Source: Tigriopus japonicus (Eukaryota; Arthropoda; Copepoda; Harpacticoida; Harpacticidae). Taken from it: 64,000 bases of DNA. The notes beneath the pieces are model-generated. The model made no database searches and was not told the DNA's origin. It saw nothing but the letters and a program-made list of their open reading frames with translations. The stretch is taken from assembly GCA_010645155.1 (NCBI GenBank), contig JAAGOF010000257.1:525579-589578 (forward strand). The letters run 5' to 3'. A program made the translations under genes and the position numbers. Below, piece by piece: positions 31,555 through 43,172 of this stretch (positions within the stretch are counted from its first letter, which is position 1; each line of letters starts with the position of its first letter).

Positions 31555-32665
31555 TTAGTTTTTTCTATTCTTACAACCTTTTTTATAAAATGTACTGTTC
31601 TGGCTCATTGTATTTGCCTTTGCTCTAGACTTTGGCTCTTCTTCATCCTGACACAATAGTTGTGAATGAAACAGATTTCCTTCCGAAAGTTTGCGATTTA
31701 ACAAGCATTTAATCTTTTTTGGTTTAACCCTTCTGCTATTTTCTCTCTTTCTAAGCCTATTATTCCCACATGCAAGAATATCAGCAAGATTCGGATCTCG
31801 TACTTCCAAAAGTTTAAAGAACAATTCTGGTTCATCTCTGCAGGCGTAGATATTTTGGAACATGTGAAGATCATCAACATCTAACTTATCAAGTTCCACT
31901 TCATCTCCCATTCTCCGGAGCTTATGATAAAAATCGAGGAGCTTTTGACCACGGTTTTTCTTCTGCTCAAACCACTGGAGTCGTCGATGAAAAATTGGGC
32001 AAAGCTCCAAAAAACGTGCTTCGATGAGTTCGAAACAATGTGCAAGAGATGTTGCCGCACCAAAACTCTCACGAAGGGTAGTAGCAAGAGGTCCTTCAAT
32101 GCGACTAAGAAGATATTCTTTTTCTTCATCGAGACCTAATACCGACATATTTGATGCCGTGAGGAAAGCTTTGAATTTACAAACGCATTCTCTCATTTCA
32201 GGGGGAGTTGCTTCTTGTGAAAGCATATGGGTTTTCAGATCGCTTGCCGGTTTGAAGTGAGATGGACGAGGTAAGATCAATCCAAGGACATCTATCAATC
32301 CAATCCATTTTGATGTGATTCGCGTCCAGCCGATGATGCAAGACGTCCTGCTTCTCCGAGAAATCCCATCAATTCGTCTAAGATTGATCCGTATTCCTTC
32401 TCAGCGGCAGGCTCCAAAACCGTGATTTCGGTGATGATATCCGCATCTTCTCAATCCAAACTTGTAGACCGTCCACAATTTTATCCATGCGAACCGGGTA
32501 ATCTTCCGAAGCGAGATCTTGAAGAAACTTCCACTCCCTGTAAAAGTGACCCTTGTGAGCAATTATTGATTGACGGAGGGAGGCGATCGACGACATAACG
32601 GTCCTGTTCTCCAACAAATCCGCTAGAAAGGATGTGGTTGCCATGGGACAAGAAGAGTCCAACCC
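31555..32665 (-). pseudogene. LTR-retrotransposon gag-like ORF
   Basis: A 240-codon minus-strand frame reads MRECVCKFKAFLTASNMSV, EKEYLLSRIEGPLATTLRE, CPIFHRRLQWFEQKKNRGQ and FYHKLRRMGDEVELDKLDVDDLHMF. The 'LxPxFxRRLxxFxxxxxRGQ ... GDEAxL..LxxD.LxxF' order is one I know from Gag of crustacean Ty3/gypsy-type elements. An N-terminal part lies in another frame at 32380-32662 (SLRQSIIAHKGHFYREWKFL, KIVDGLQVWIEKM). So there are one or two frameshifts between 32290 and 32430. There is no zinc knuckle and no pol. Confidence 0.6.
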
Positions 32666-32772
32666 TGGGCAAGAGAAAAGAACACGTCAAAATCAACAAA
32701 ATTGGACGATTTGTCGATATCCACTGGGATAACAAAGGGAACGGACGAGTCCGTTAACCGCGGGTTGGGCGG

Positions 32773-32790
32773 CTTATACCGATTGCGCCA
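32773..32790 (-). other. Candidate primer-binding site
   Basis: On the minus strand TGGCGCAATCGGTATAAG follows ACATAATA, as a tRNA-complementary primer site starting TGG would follow the end of a 5' LTR, and it lies about 110 bp upstream of the gag-like frame. The presumed LTR beyond 32790 has no second copy in the window, so this is only suggestive. Confidence 0.3.
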
Positions 32791-33160
32791 TATTATGTCC
32801 CCCTTGTGATGAAATAAGGAGGAGACATGTGGTCTCAGTGACATTTCCAGAACAAGTGACTTCTATTCCAAGAGCAAGCTAGAAGACAGCAACAGCATAC
32901 GATTCATGAGAAAATAGAACACACACATCATGCATGTTTTTCTCGAACCTTCAGTTTGACATTCATTACTCTCTTTATATCAAAAAAATAGTTGAAAAAG
33001 ACACGAGAACCAGAATTGGATAGAATGGAACCAACTGCTGAGCGAGCTATGAATGCAAGTTCTAATCAAACACTGAATGCAGTATTTGTCATGAACTTAT
33101 GACCCTAGGTCCTAAGTAAATATTAGCTCTAGGAAAGATATATTCCTGATTAGCGGGAAG

Positions 33161-33166
33161 TTTATT
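33161..33166 (-). promoter_or_regulatory. Polyadenylation signal AATAAA
   Basis: AATAAA on the minus strand, 37 nt after the stop of the TPR gene, marks its likely 3' end. Confidence 0.7.
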
Positions 33167-33202
33167 CAGTTAATAGTCACACGTAATTGGATCTCAAGTG
33201 GA

Positions 33203-34051
33203 CTATGATACGTTTTTGGCATTAGGCGGTTGTTCTAGAAGAGTCTGAAAATATCTGAAGGCCCTTTCATAATCGGTGAGCTCCACAGCAGACAAATTGT
33301 CGGCCACGATCTCCTTGATGGCCATTTCGCTACTAGATAATCCGAATCTGGCTTGCGTGGTCAACGTGGACGTTGGTCGGGCTCGCAGAAAGCGATGGTA
33401 CCAAACGCCCGCAAACTCGTACTCACCCAATCTGAAATGGCAGCGTGCTTTTAAAAGCATGGCATTGATATAATCGGACTCGTAACCCAATGCTCTTTTG
33501 GCATCGTCCAAAGCCTGGTCCAAGTGGCCCAAAGCTAGGTGACAATGACAACGGTCAAGGTAAATCCCTTCGTAGGAAACGTCCAACTCGATGGCGCGAT
33601 CAAAGCACTCGATGGCCTTGGCAAAATCTTGTCGTTTGATGAAGGCGCTTCCGGAGGAACGGTAAACCTTCCACAAATGTCCACTTGACTGCTGGGTCAG
33701 TTCCACGTGTTTGATCTCGTTCACTTCCCGGAATTGTCGCTTGATGTCACGACTGAACATGGAGACCCCGGCAGCTCGATCACTATCAACATAAACCTCC
33801 AGATGGGGTTTGGACTTGACCACCCTTGGACCCAAGCCATCGTCTCCGCCCTCCGGTGGGTGTTTCCTTAATCGGGTTTCGAGTTTCTTCATGTCACTCA
33901 GGACCTCTTCGTACAATCGATCCCGCTTTTTCCGAAGCATTCGACGTGGAGATGGTTTGGAGGCGATGACCAATCCATTGATACGTCCTTTACTTTTCCC
34001 GCTTTTGGAGCCAATTTCCAGACGCTCTTTATACTTGGAGGAGAGAATCAT
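33203..34051 (-). CDS. TPR protein, ODAD4/TTC25-like, intronless
   Basis: One uninterrupted frame of 282 residues starts at an ATG (MILSSKYKERLEIGSK) and ends TAG, followed by AATAAA 37 nt later. A basic, helix-rich N-terminal part (1-120) precedes three tetratricopeptide repeats at about 129-162 (GSAFIKRQDFAKAIECFDRA), 163-196 (CHLALGHLDQALDDAKRALG) and 197-230 (CHFRLGEYEFAGVWYHRFLR). TPRs are protein-binding helices. This arrangement with a following conserved helix FGLSSSEMAIKEIV recalls TTC25/ODAD4, which docks outer dynein arms on ciliary microtubules. That protein is usually much longer, so this could be a short paralogue or another TPR adaptor. GC is clearly above the surroundings. The TPR call is secure, the orthology is not. 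Confidence 0.85.
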   Translation of the reverse strand: MILSSKYKERLEIGSKSGKSKGRINGLVIASKPSPRRMLRKKRDRLYEEVLSDMKKLETRLRKHPPEGGDDGLGPRVVKSKPHLEVYVDSDRAAGVSMFSRDIKRQFREVNEIKHVELTQQSSGHLWKVYRSSGSAFIKRQDFAKAIECFDRAIELDVSYEGIYLDRCHCHLALGHLDQALDDAKRALGYESDYINAMLLKARCHFRLGEYEFAGVWYHRFLRARPTSTLTTQARFGLSSSEMAIKEIVADNLSAVELTDYERAFRYFQTLLEQPPNAKNVS

Positions 34052-34059
34052 GATTGATA

Positions 34060-34690
34060 GAACAAATATTCAGTACTGATCCATTGATTTTACGAGTTCT
34101 GAAAGCTTCCACCAAGATGAGGCCAGGACAATGGAAATGAGAGTACAAAAATACGTACTTTTGGTAATGGGAAGGAGGGCAATGAAAGCAATTGTTCCCT
34201 CAATTGAGTAGTCACGAACAGATCAACAATCATCTAGAGGAACAATATCAATAAAGATAATGAGGCCAAACTCTATCAAGGAAAATCGTTACTTGATCCA
34301 ATATTGTTTAAAAGACGTTTTGTGCATTCAAAGGTCGTTAAAAGATCTCAGCTTCCAAATGGCTTCAACAACTGACCCACAGCAGGTCGACCAGATTTTT
34401 TTATGAGCGACAACACCATCCAAAGTCACATGAATGCTAAAAAAATGCTAGTGAGAAAATGGAAAATGATAGAAAAAAATGTTTGCTTTGAAAAATGGAA
34501 AATAAAGGGCTACAGCGGTAGTTACCGTGTGTCCATTCATTCATATTTAAACTCATCTTTTTATCTCATTTTTTAGTTGTGGATTGTATATTTAGAATAT
34601 GTGTTTTAATTTTCTTTTTGCTTTGGAAAGATACTTGGTTACGCTTTTTCACAAGCTTTCCGCTTTTCTTTCCTCCACTTTTCTGGTTTA
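34060..34690. other. Upstream region of the TPR gene, nothing recognised
   Basis: It should hold the promoter of the minus-strand TPR gene, but I see no clear TATA box or initiator. A lysine-rich minus-strand frame at 34566-34802 runs into the MITE and is not called. Confidence 0.4.
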
Positions 34691-34693
34691 AGG

Positions 34694-34991
34694 TAGTGAT
34701 GTGACTTGGTGTGTTGGGTAAGATTTTTTGCGCGAGGTCGTAAGGTAGTGTCACCAATTGACCTTTGTGAAATCGTATTCCTCTTTGCTTACCAATCTTC
34801 AAAAACCTGTTTTTTCATCAAGGAGAACGGAACGGCGTCCCTAACTTTTGTGACTTCTGATCAGGGTTGCAAATGACACTCAAATTTGCGTTTGCTGATA
34901 TAGCTGAGCACAACACGAAATCTCCATTAGGTGACCCTACCTTGCGACCTCGCGCAAAAAAGCTTGCCCAACACACCAAGTCACATCACTA
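34694..34991. mobile_element. hAT MITE with perfect 8-bp target duplication
   Basis: Both ends read TAGTGATGTGACTTGGTGTG inward, and the ~65-bp arms match with few changes (both contain TTTTTTGCGCGAGGTCG). Identical 8-mers GTTTAAGG flank it at 34686-34693 and 34992-34999. The element is 298 bp with no coding capacity. The TAGTGATG start is shared with the element at 9792. Confidence 0.92.
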
Positions 34992-35172
34992 GTTTAAGGT
35001 CAGCCCATAGGGCGGATATACGGAAATTTTTGTTGGATGAGTTACAGCTGTTGAAGAGCAAAGGTTGCAGGTGAAAACTTGATATTTCCGAAGATTATTA
35101 CTTAAGTTGTGCCCAAACAAACAACAAGTAACCCTGACTTCAACCTATGGATGGGTGACAACGGCAATTTTG

Positions 35173-36294
35173 CTCTAGCCTATTTTTTGCATACTTCGGA
35201 AAGTGAAACTGCCGCTAGAGGCGCGGCAATCGCGCGACTTGTTCTAGCACCATCTAGCGATAAAAATTCAAACTATTTGTACTTTACAAGGAGAGGAAGG
35301 GTCCTTCAGTCGGAGAAGAGTTGATGTTAAGAGCTGATTCATCCAAAGACGTTTCGAAAGGTGGGTCACCATTAGTGATGGGTTCCGAGTTGGGAGTGTT
35401 GCCACATTTTACTTGGAGATGAGGTATCTTGCTGTTTGAGAAGTTTAGCAGTGGTCAAGCTTTTTGACCCTTAAGGACCAAGATGGCAAAAGTATTGCAA
35501 AATACGAACTCAAATCCATCAGTAGTCACCATGAAGGAACAGATGGACACACTCTTCAAAGCTTATTTGATCATTAATTTCAGTTAGTAACCTTATGTTT
35601 TCATTATTCTTGTGAATAGCTCACAAACCTAATGACAAGAGGGAAAAGCTTGATGATTTGAATCAAGTTCGCTTTCCTGCTTCCTCTTTGATAACTCGTT
35701 TCTGTTCGTACATTCTTTCCGTTCTTTTCCATCACGTTCTATCAGATTCGACTTATTACTTAATTACTGTATAACATAGTCCAGTACCAGCATCACGGTT
35801 ACTTGGGCTTTGAAGAAGCAAGTGAAAACCTGAAACAGGAATGGCAACCAGGGAATCCTTCGAACCTCCACTTCAAATGAAGTTTAGTAACAAGGTTAAG
35901 AATTTAACACACTTTCCTTTATTGCTTTCCTATATTCTATTATCATTTGTGCAAACATGTAAATTAGACCAGCCGTACAGCTGAATACATGTCTCATTTG
36001 CATACAAATATATTGCGGTACAACAACTATCTCATATTCTGAAGTATAACAATAACGTACTACACACATCAATTAAATACTCGTCTTTCAAAACTATTCC
36101 CATCTTTCCAGCCCTTTTTCATGGTTGAAATTCAATTTGGGAGTCGAGCGCTAAAGACAAAACTTCGAAACACAGGTCCTTTGTCGAAATCTAGGTCGAA
36201 ATTTTCCCGCTAGATGGCGCTGAAACGAGTCGCGCGATTGCCGCGCCTCTAGCGGCTATTTCACTTTCCCGAGTATGCAAAAAATAGGCTAGAG
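35173..36294. repeat. Inverted-repeat element, ~97-bp arms
   Basis: Arms 35173-35270 and 36199-36294 are near-perfect inverted copies (CTCTAGCCTATTTTTTGCAT, GCCGCTAGAGGCGCGG, CAATCGCGCGACT, CCATCTAGCG). The 930-bp middle is non-coding. No duplication flanks it. The GC-rich arm with GCGCGG words differs from the AT-rich surroundings. Confidence 0.7.
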
Positions 36295-36520
36295 TGATTC
36301 CAGAGTGAGACCTTGCGTCGTTCTTGGAGTGATTTTCTCTGCATCAGGCTGTCAATACGTTTAAGTCATGCCAAGTCTTTCCGAATACCTCTCATACTTT
36401 CCATCCCACTAACTACTTGTTCGAGCGGCAATTGTGACTGCATGAAATTGCAGTGTCATGAAATGAAATCGTCACTTTATCTAATTACCAACATATATCC
36501 AACGATAAATGGGGGAAAAT

Positions 36521-37006
36521 TCAAGGTACAGTTGCTCCAAAGGAACTTATATTGTCAACTCGGCATGGGAAACTTTTGACCAAAGTGTTGGAGTTTGAAT
36601 CTAAAGGAAAAGTGGACAGATGCTTGGTCTTAGATATTTTTCGAGGGAAGAAAGAGCGATTTTGTGGCTGATGCACCCGCTTTCTGTCTAATCGGGGAAA
36701 CGATGTGGGATTGACATTGTGAGGAGTATTGAAAAGGTTAGAGAAAGGGTTTCTAAATGATTCCATAAGGCGTTTCTTCTCCTTGATGTCACAATAGTCC
36801 AGGATATTCTTTAGAAGACGCATTTTCTCGTTCACTTTCGCCGAACATTCCGCCAAATATGCGAGCAATTCCTGGAAGGAGAAAACACTTTCGGTTATCA
36901 CGCTACCTTTTTTCATGTCAAATCTAAATTTCCGACCATAAATATTAGCTGTCCATTAGTCCATTGTAGAAAAGGTCCTATATTTTCCCAAAATGAACGA
37001 CTTACC
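36521..37006 (-). CDS. Unidentified two-exon gene, 3' part
   Basis: The last exon, 36871-36521 (116 residues to a stop), opens after a strong acceptor TTTTCTCCTTCCAG. A 134-nt intron separates it from a perfect donor GAG|GTAAGT at 37006/37005, and the phase-0 join reads NNEKE then ELLAYLAECSAKVNEKM. The product looks like a short coiled coil (KMRLLKNILDYCDIKEKKR) followed by a basic, Ser/Asn-rich tail (KRVHQPQNRSFFPRKISK). Upstream of the donor, two TGA codons lie in this frame, while a neighbouring frame reads LTDLQSRLFDEV in a style that continues the coiled coil. One missing base, in the genome or in the assembly, would explain it; so would an unseen short exon. Family unknown. Confidence 0.5.
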
Positions 37007-37411
37007 TCCTTTTCGTTATTCACGCAACCTCATCAAAGAGCCGACTCTGGAGGTCCGTTAGAGTCCTTCACATTTACAATCAAAATTGGGATAAAGTTTT
37101 AGGGCGGACAGTACGTTTTTCAAAAACTCTTGAAGTCTTAAAATGTCGGCACTAGAGACCTGGTGTTGATGCCGACACCAAAAGCCCAAAAAGTTGGTGT
37201 CGACGCCTTGGCACCGACACTGGCTTCTCGCCCACCCCTACTTCAACCCTACAAACGAAACGAACTTGTTTGGGCACAACTGCTTGGGAAACGTCACAGC
37301 CAAAGGTCAGCTGGGGCCTGAAAATTGTCCAACAAAATTTTAGGCCTGTCTGCCCCAGGGTCTCCTCTCTGCCAACTCTGTGGGTCAGCCGATTCCACTT
37401 AAAAGTGCTAG

Positions 37412-38022
37412 GGAGGTTTGAGTGATCTCTTCAAAAAATATTATCGCGGACGGATGAAACAAGAGAAAAGGCTTGTTCATCTATGCAAGAATTTAATCAG
37501 GACAAGGGGTTTTGCATTTTACAGACCGCCTTTATGACTTAGATGCTATGAAAAATGTCGAATAGCAAGTTTGGACAAATTGACTTTCAGTTTTGAAAGA
37601 ATATGCAAAATTTATACTTTTAATTAAAAAATAGCAAGCACTTAAAAAGACCTTTGCTATTGAAGAGAAACTGGTACAAAACACGGCATTTTGTTTGGCC
37701 CCTTGATGGTTTTGAAGTTTGACGATACAAATCAGTGCTTGTAACATCACTTACCTCTATACTTACCCAAAAACAGTGGCCTTTTGATGAGAAAGGGCGA
37801 GCAAATAAAGTGTGCATATTTTTCCAAAATCCTAACCAAAGGTGGTTAAACTTACCATTTGACATTTTTCATAGCATCTAAGTCATAAGGGCGGTCTGTA
37901 AAATGCGAAAACCCTTCCACCGCTCAAATTCTTACGAGCCACCCACTGTTGCCGAACAGGCCTTCTTTTCTTTTCTTTCATCCGCCCGCGATAAGATTTT
38001 TGAGGAGATCACTCAAACCTCC
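37412..38022. repeat. Fold-back element, ~150-bp arms
   Basis: Arms 37412-37565 and 37858-38022 are inverted copies sharing GGAGGTTTGAGTGATCTC, TTATCGCGG.CGGATGAAA, TTTTACAGACCGCC and ATGACTTAGATGCTATG. The spacer is 290 bp and non-coding. No flanking duplication was found. Bases 37070-37400 hold nothing recognised. Confidence 0.7.
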
Positions 38023-38024
38023 TC

Positions 38025-39510
38025 CTGCATGCTTAATTGGCAAAAAATTTGAAAACAATGTTCTATATTTAAGCCTTCCTTCCAATCTATCCCCACCGTG
38101 TTGTTAGATGAAACACAAAAAAAAACAATATTTTGATTTTGCCTTATTAATAATACCTTTAGGTGTTCTGAGTGGACTTCTCAATAATAATAAACAATAA
38201 TAATATTAATTCATTTCAAATGATTTTGCGACGAATCAGTAGGACACATTAACATGGTTTGTTTAAAATTGAATCTCATTTTCATACTCTTCTCATCTCA
38301 AGATGGAATGTAAAACATGCCAACTCAATTGGAACCCAAGGTTGGGGGTTCTTTAATCTTCTCAGTAACTCTTTCGGATTGCAACCCCTTCAAATACTTA
38401 AAGGTACTTTCCCAAACATATCAACGGATGGCTTTGAGAGTAGGTTGCCATTTGGAAGCATTGACCATTGCATTTCTTCGTCATTTGCGTCTCAATTTCG
38501 TCTTTGGGATCTCTTGGAGTTTCCAAAAAACATGATATCATTGGCTAGAGCTCATTGGGAACTTGTTGGCGTCACTAAAGGCTTTTAAAGAATCAAAAGA
38601 ACATGGAATATTGTGATCAGACTTTGAAGAGCAAAAGGTGGCTTGGGAAGTTGGATGGTTTATGGACTCTAGGCGATAAATCCAGGCGATTGTCATCGAG
38701 GTTGCGTCGCCAAATTATCAAAACATTCCGCGACTAGTTTCAAACCTTCGTTTTTCTCCAGATGTTCCAGACGAGACCTTGCTTTTCCAACCCAAAGTAT
38801 CCCATTTTTTTGGGTAGAAATTGGGGTTTCTTTGATTGGTTTCAGTCTATATTGTTTATTGATTAACCCACTCACGCATCAAGCTGATGAAAAGAGTTTA
38901 GGGTAAAAGAATTGTGTACACTGAGTAACATTGCAATGCATTTTCAAAAACCAAGTTGTAGATATTTAACACATCACATTTATTACACTTTCATTTGCGT
39001 TTAGCAAACAATCAAGTGATGAATAAAACTTTGACACAACAAAACAAAGTAACATAAAAAATACATTGAAGCAAAAAGACGTAATAACATTTGCAACGCA
39101 TTGAAAAAAAAACTCTTTAACAATTCAGATGCAGAAGTTCAAGTGTCTTAATTACAACAATATTATGCAATTAAAAGGAATTGCAATTAGTTATTGCTAA
39201 AAATACCTGAACAAAATATAACTGAAATATTGGAAGCTCTCAAAGAAAGCAAATTTGTGGCCTATTTTCAGTTAAGGGTCATTTAGTTTGAAGAAGGCTT
39301 GTTTTGTTTACATGGAAAAACGAACAATTCAAAAGTGGATGAGATCGTTTTCTGTCCTTTTCTGTACTAAACTCATGTAGTATTGCTTTGTCCACGTCAG
39401 CCGAGTCGATAATATCTTGAATATCTTCGATTTTGTCTTTCAGCGTGTCCTTCAGGCTTTCAAAAATTTGCAAAAGTTTGATAAAGAATTATAACAAAAA
39501 GTTCACCTCT
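38025..39510. other. Non-coding stretch, nothing firm
   Basis: Plus-strand frames of 109 and 72 codons at 38259-38588 overlap each other and have no recognisable domain or splice context. Poly-AT runs at 38150-38220. Confidence 0.4.
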
Positions 39511-39513
39511 TAA

Positions 39514-40447
39514 GGCTGGTCTACACATGAAACATTTTGGCTAGATTATTTGTCAAATATTCCGAAATTGTTTGGTGTTTGCCAAATGTTTCCATTCTGT
39601 TGCTTCTACACGTGAACGTGCAGTTTGTCAAATATTTTTCCCCTTGGCTAAAGTGTTGCCCATTTTTTCAAATTGTTTCAAACTGGCACTGACAAAAACT
39701 GTTTTAAAACCAGTCACCTTTAGCAGAGTCCCGTAATTTAGACAGCAAATTGTATACTGCCACATATTGTCACTTCTCAACGAATTTTTTCAATCTTGCT
39801 CTCTGTCCAAGACTTTTTTCTTTCCTTCAGTGTCATTTAATTTGGCTGGAAGGTCTTACGCATGAAGCCACGCTATGGACATTGACAATATTTACTGTCA
39901 TTTTCAGTCATTTTCTTGCCCCCCCACAACCATTTTAAGACCTCTACTCTCCATTGGCATTTGGTGTTGTCGAGTTGGGTTTGGGTGAACATTGGCAGTC
40001 ATAACTGCCACTTGGCAACGTTGCTAGCTTGTAAACTCCTCCGAACCTGTCAGTTGACTCATTTGAGACGTGACTAGTCTATAACACTACCAACTGATTA
40101 TCGATGACTTTTGATGTCGTACATTTCCGTGGATCCTTGCAATCTTTCACAAATGACGTTCAATTTTGGTGATCTTGATGCCAAAAGTTAGAGGATCATT
40201 GTTTTGTTCTTCAATCCATTTATTTGAAACCTTTTACTTAACAATAATCGTTTCGTGATTGGACACCATGCATGCATCGATGTGTATTTCGATTGTCGAC
40301 CAGAAAAAGTTAGCCTAAGGACAAATAATTTTTCAACATGTTCAAAGTCAGAAATATTTGACAAACAGAAAATAATATTTGCCATCAAGCTAATTTTGTC
40401 TTGGATTTGACCAAATATTTGCCGTTTTGTTTCACGTGTAGACCAGC
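39514..40447. mobile_element. Inverted-repeat element starting GGCTGGTCTACAC
   Basis: Both ends read GGCTGGTCTACACRTGAAAC inward, followed by looser matching (GTCAAATATT words) for about 60-100 bp. The left flank is TTAA and the right flank TTTA, so a decayed TTAA target as in piggyBac is possible but not shown. The 934-bp interior has no transposase. Confidence 0.65.
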
Positions 40448-40553
40448 CTTTAGGAAATTAATGAATTGTGTCCTGGATAAATTTTTGAAAGCCTGAACTG
40501 ATGCTGTGGCATTTATTCTCGAAATGTTTTGGAACGGTGTCAGTGTTTGGTCA

Positions 40554-42183
40554 TGTACCCCTGAAAGGGACACGGGTAGTTATTTAAGGAAATTTTTAAT
40601 TTCAATGGCATTCCATTTTCAGTGGTACCACACCATAAGCATAAACCTTGGAAAGAAGGAAATGCATAAATTAAAATCTTCCCCCATGGAAAATGAGAGA
40701 AATGGCCTTTTTAGTTTTGGCATGGTTTGAATCCATTTTCCTCCTTATCCAATCATGAGAAGGATGTCTCCTTTGTAACACATTTTTGGCCCCAATGTGT
40801 CCTTGATATGGAGCAAAGCTTAATTTCGATTTTGCACATCATAGACAATTTATTGATTTAGAAGGCTTTGTTTATTGCAATCAAGAAAAGTTGAGAAATA
40901 CAAGCTTCAATCTGCTATGATAACAATGATGAAGAGGAGCAAAATGTTCCTTGAGGATAGTGCTTCAAGTGCATTAATTTGCTTAGTTGCTGTTTTGATA
41001 ATTCTAATGAAAGCCTTTCTGAGTTAAAATTACAAAAACTGAACAACTATAAAGTAAGGCAGTTTATTTATCATCAGAAATGGATTGACAATGGCAAACA
41101 ATACAAGGCAAAAAAAGGAGATAGGAAAGTCATGGTGGTCAAGAAACAAGACTTGGAATGGAAAATGTTGAGGAATGAACTCAAAATCACAACTGAACAA
41201 CATAACTCATATTCACTTAGTTTTGTTACAGAACTTTTAGGACAACTTTCAGATGATTTTCATTGATGTGTTGGAAACTGAGTGCACTGTGAAGATTTTT
41301 TATGCATGGAAATTGTTTGTACACATGGCACACTAGATGAGTTTGATGCTCGTGCTCTCTTTGATGTATAAGTGACATTTTGCTCACAGGCCTGTGATTT
41401 TGTCACTTTTTACTTTTTAAGGCACACAATCAGCAAAAGAAATGATCAATGATCACATTGTCCTGGCTTCAATAACTTGGATTCTTCAAAATCCTTTGTT
41501 CTATGTTCTTCACTCGGTCATTAGTGCACTTTACCTCATGCAAATTTTTGTTGGCATGAAATACTTTGCCTAAAGTGGAAGGCCAACACAATATTGTTCA
41601 TTTGGTGATTGCAATCTTGACATGGAGGATTTCTCGCAAGAAAAAAGCGATTTGCAGAATGATATTCAGGATTGCACACAATGACACATGATAAGCACAT
41701 GATCAACGAAGAAATGACCAATCTACCACAATAACATCATCTCAGATGTACCAAACTGATTCAAATTAATCACCAATAGATACAGGATGTAAAAGTCACT
41801 TTCACAAACTAAACAAACATGCTGGGCCTTGAATATCCTTGTCCCATCTTGTGTTGAGGTAGTGATACTCATACATCAAATTAAACTCAAGTCAAGAAAT
41901 TGGCCAAGGATCAGTTAATTACAAACATCAGTACAGTTACACTGAAAGGTAATAATGTAAGGCCCTACATTCAGGAGATGCCCTTCTCATGATTTTAATC
42001 TAGGGGAAAAAGATTCAAAACACGTCATAACTAAAATGACAATTTCTGTCATATTCCATGGGGGAAGATTTTAATTTTTGCATTTTTTTCTTCCGAAGAC
42101 TTAAGCCAATGGTGTGGTACCACTGAAAGTGGAATGCCATTGAAATTAAAAAAATCTTGAAATAACTACCCGTGGGGAGTACA
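40554..42183. mobile_element. Inverted-repeat element, ~180-bp arms
   Basis: Arms 40554-40740 and 42003-42183 are inverted copies (ACGGGTAGTTATTT, TTTCAATGGCATTCCA, AGTGGTACCACACCAT, AAAATCTTCCCCCATGGAA). A related terminus-like piece GTACTCCCTTTCAGGGGTAC is at 45055. The interior carries a 95-codon plus frame at 40979-41266 with no recognised domain. Superfamily unassigned. Confidence 0.65.
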
Positions 42184-42189
42184 CTTAAC

Positions 42190-43160
42190 CTCTTTTTCCC
42201 CAATACGTAGGAGGGTCCAAAACTCAACAAGTACAAAGTGTTTCTCCCAGTTAAAAACTCGAGGGCCTGTATCCTTACCACCTCATTTGTGATAATTTGG
42301 CCTAAATATATGCTTATCTTGTACACTACCAATGACTTTTTGTAAAAATCTAAATTCTAATTAGCTATTAAGAAACAAGAAACACCATTCATTCAATAAG
42401 CATGGCAGAAATATATTAACCAGAGGCACCGAACGGGTACAAAGCAAAAGCAAACATCATAAGCATGATAAATTGAAAGTAAAAATGAAATTTAGGCACG
42501 CAAGTTCATATCAAGAAAGATTGAGCAATAATGCTATCCAAGATTCACAAATTAAATAAAGATTTCAGAGTATGACAGCTAAATAAAAAGTGAAACATAG
42601 AGCAGTGATTTTCTTGATGATGGTAGCAGAAATGTGGATCAAATAACAAAATCTTGTAATCAAATCCCACCACAGTATCGTTTTGGTTAGGAGACATACA
42701 TGGATCATATTTGCCAAAGGACACCAAAGTTCATCACCAAGAATTATGGTAGACAGGATTTTAGTAGATTGGTATATTGGGTATATTTTGGTAGCTTGAA
42801 AGTATTCCGATTGGTTTTAGTCCTTGACCCTGAATTCTACACTTTTCTGAATTCTTCTTGATCTTTTGTGTACTTGGAGTTTTTACAACCCAAAGATGGA
42901 GAGCACTCTTGGTTATTGTTCATCAGTGGATAATCAACCAAGGTAAGAAGGCGAGAGTAAAAGTAGTCCATTTGGAAGTTCTTCTCAACATTTGCTTCTC
43001 TGTTAATTTTCTGCGTCCTTGTTTAAGATAAGGAAACATTAGCCACGGCAATTTAAGTTAGGGAAAAGTATTGAATCTTCCTAGTGCTCGAAACATTTTT
43101 GACCGAGATGTGTTGAGATTGTAAATCACTAGAAGTAACGTAGCATATGGCTGAATATGT
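42190..43160. other. Non-coding stretch, nothing recognised
   Basis: Short chance frames only; contains GGAGGGTCCAAAACTC at 42208, a word also present inverted at 45002-45017. Confidence 0.4.
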
Positions 43161-43172
43161 TACATTTATAAC

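Noticed and set aside
34566..34802. Lysine-rich 78-codon minus-strand frame
   Set aside because: Its first half lies inside the hAT MITE at 34694-34991 and the rest is low complexity.
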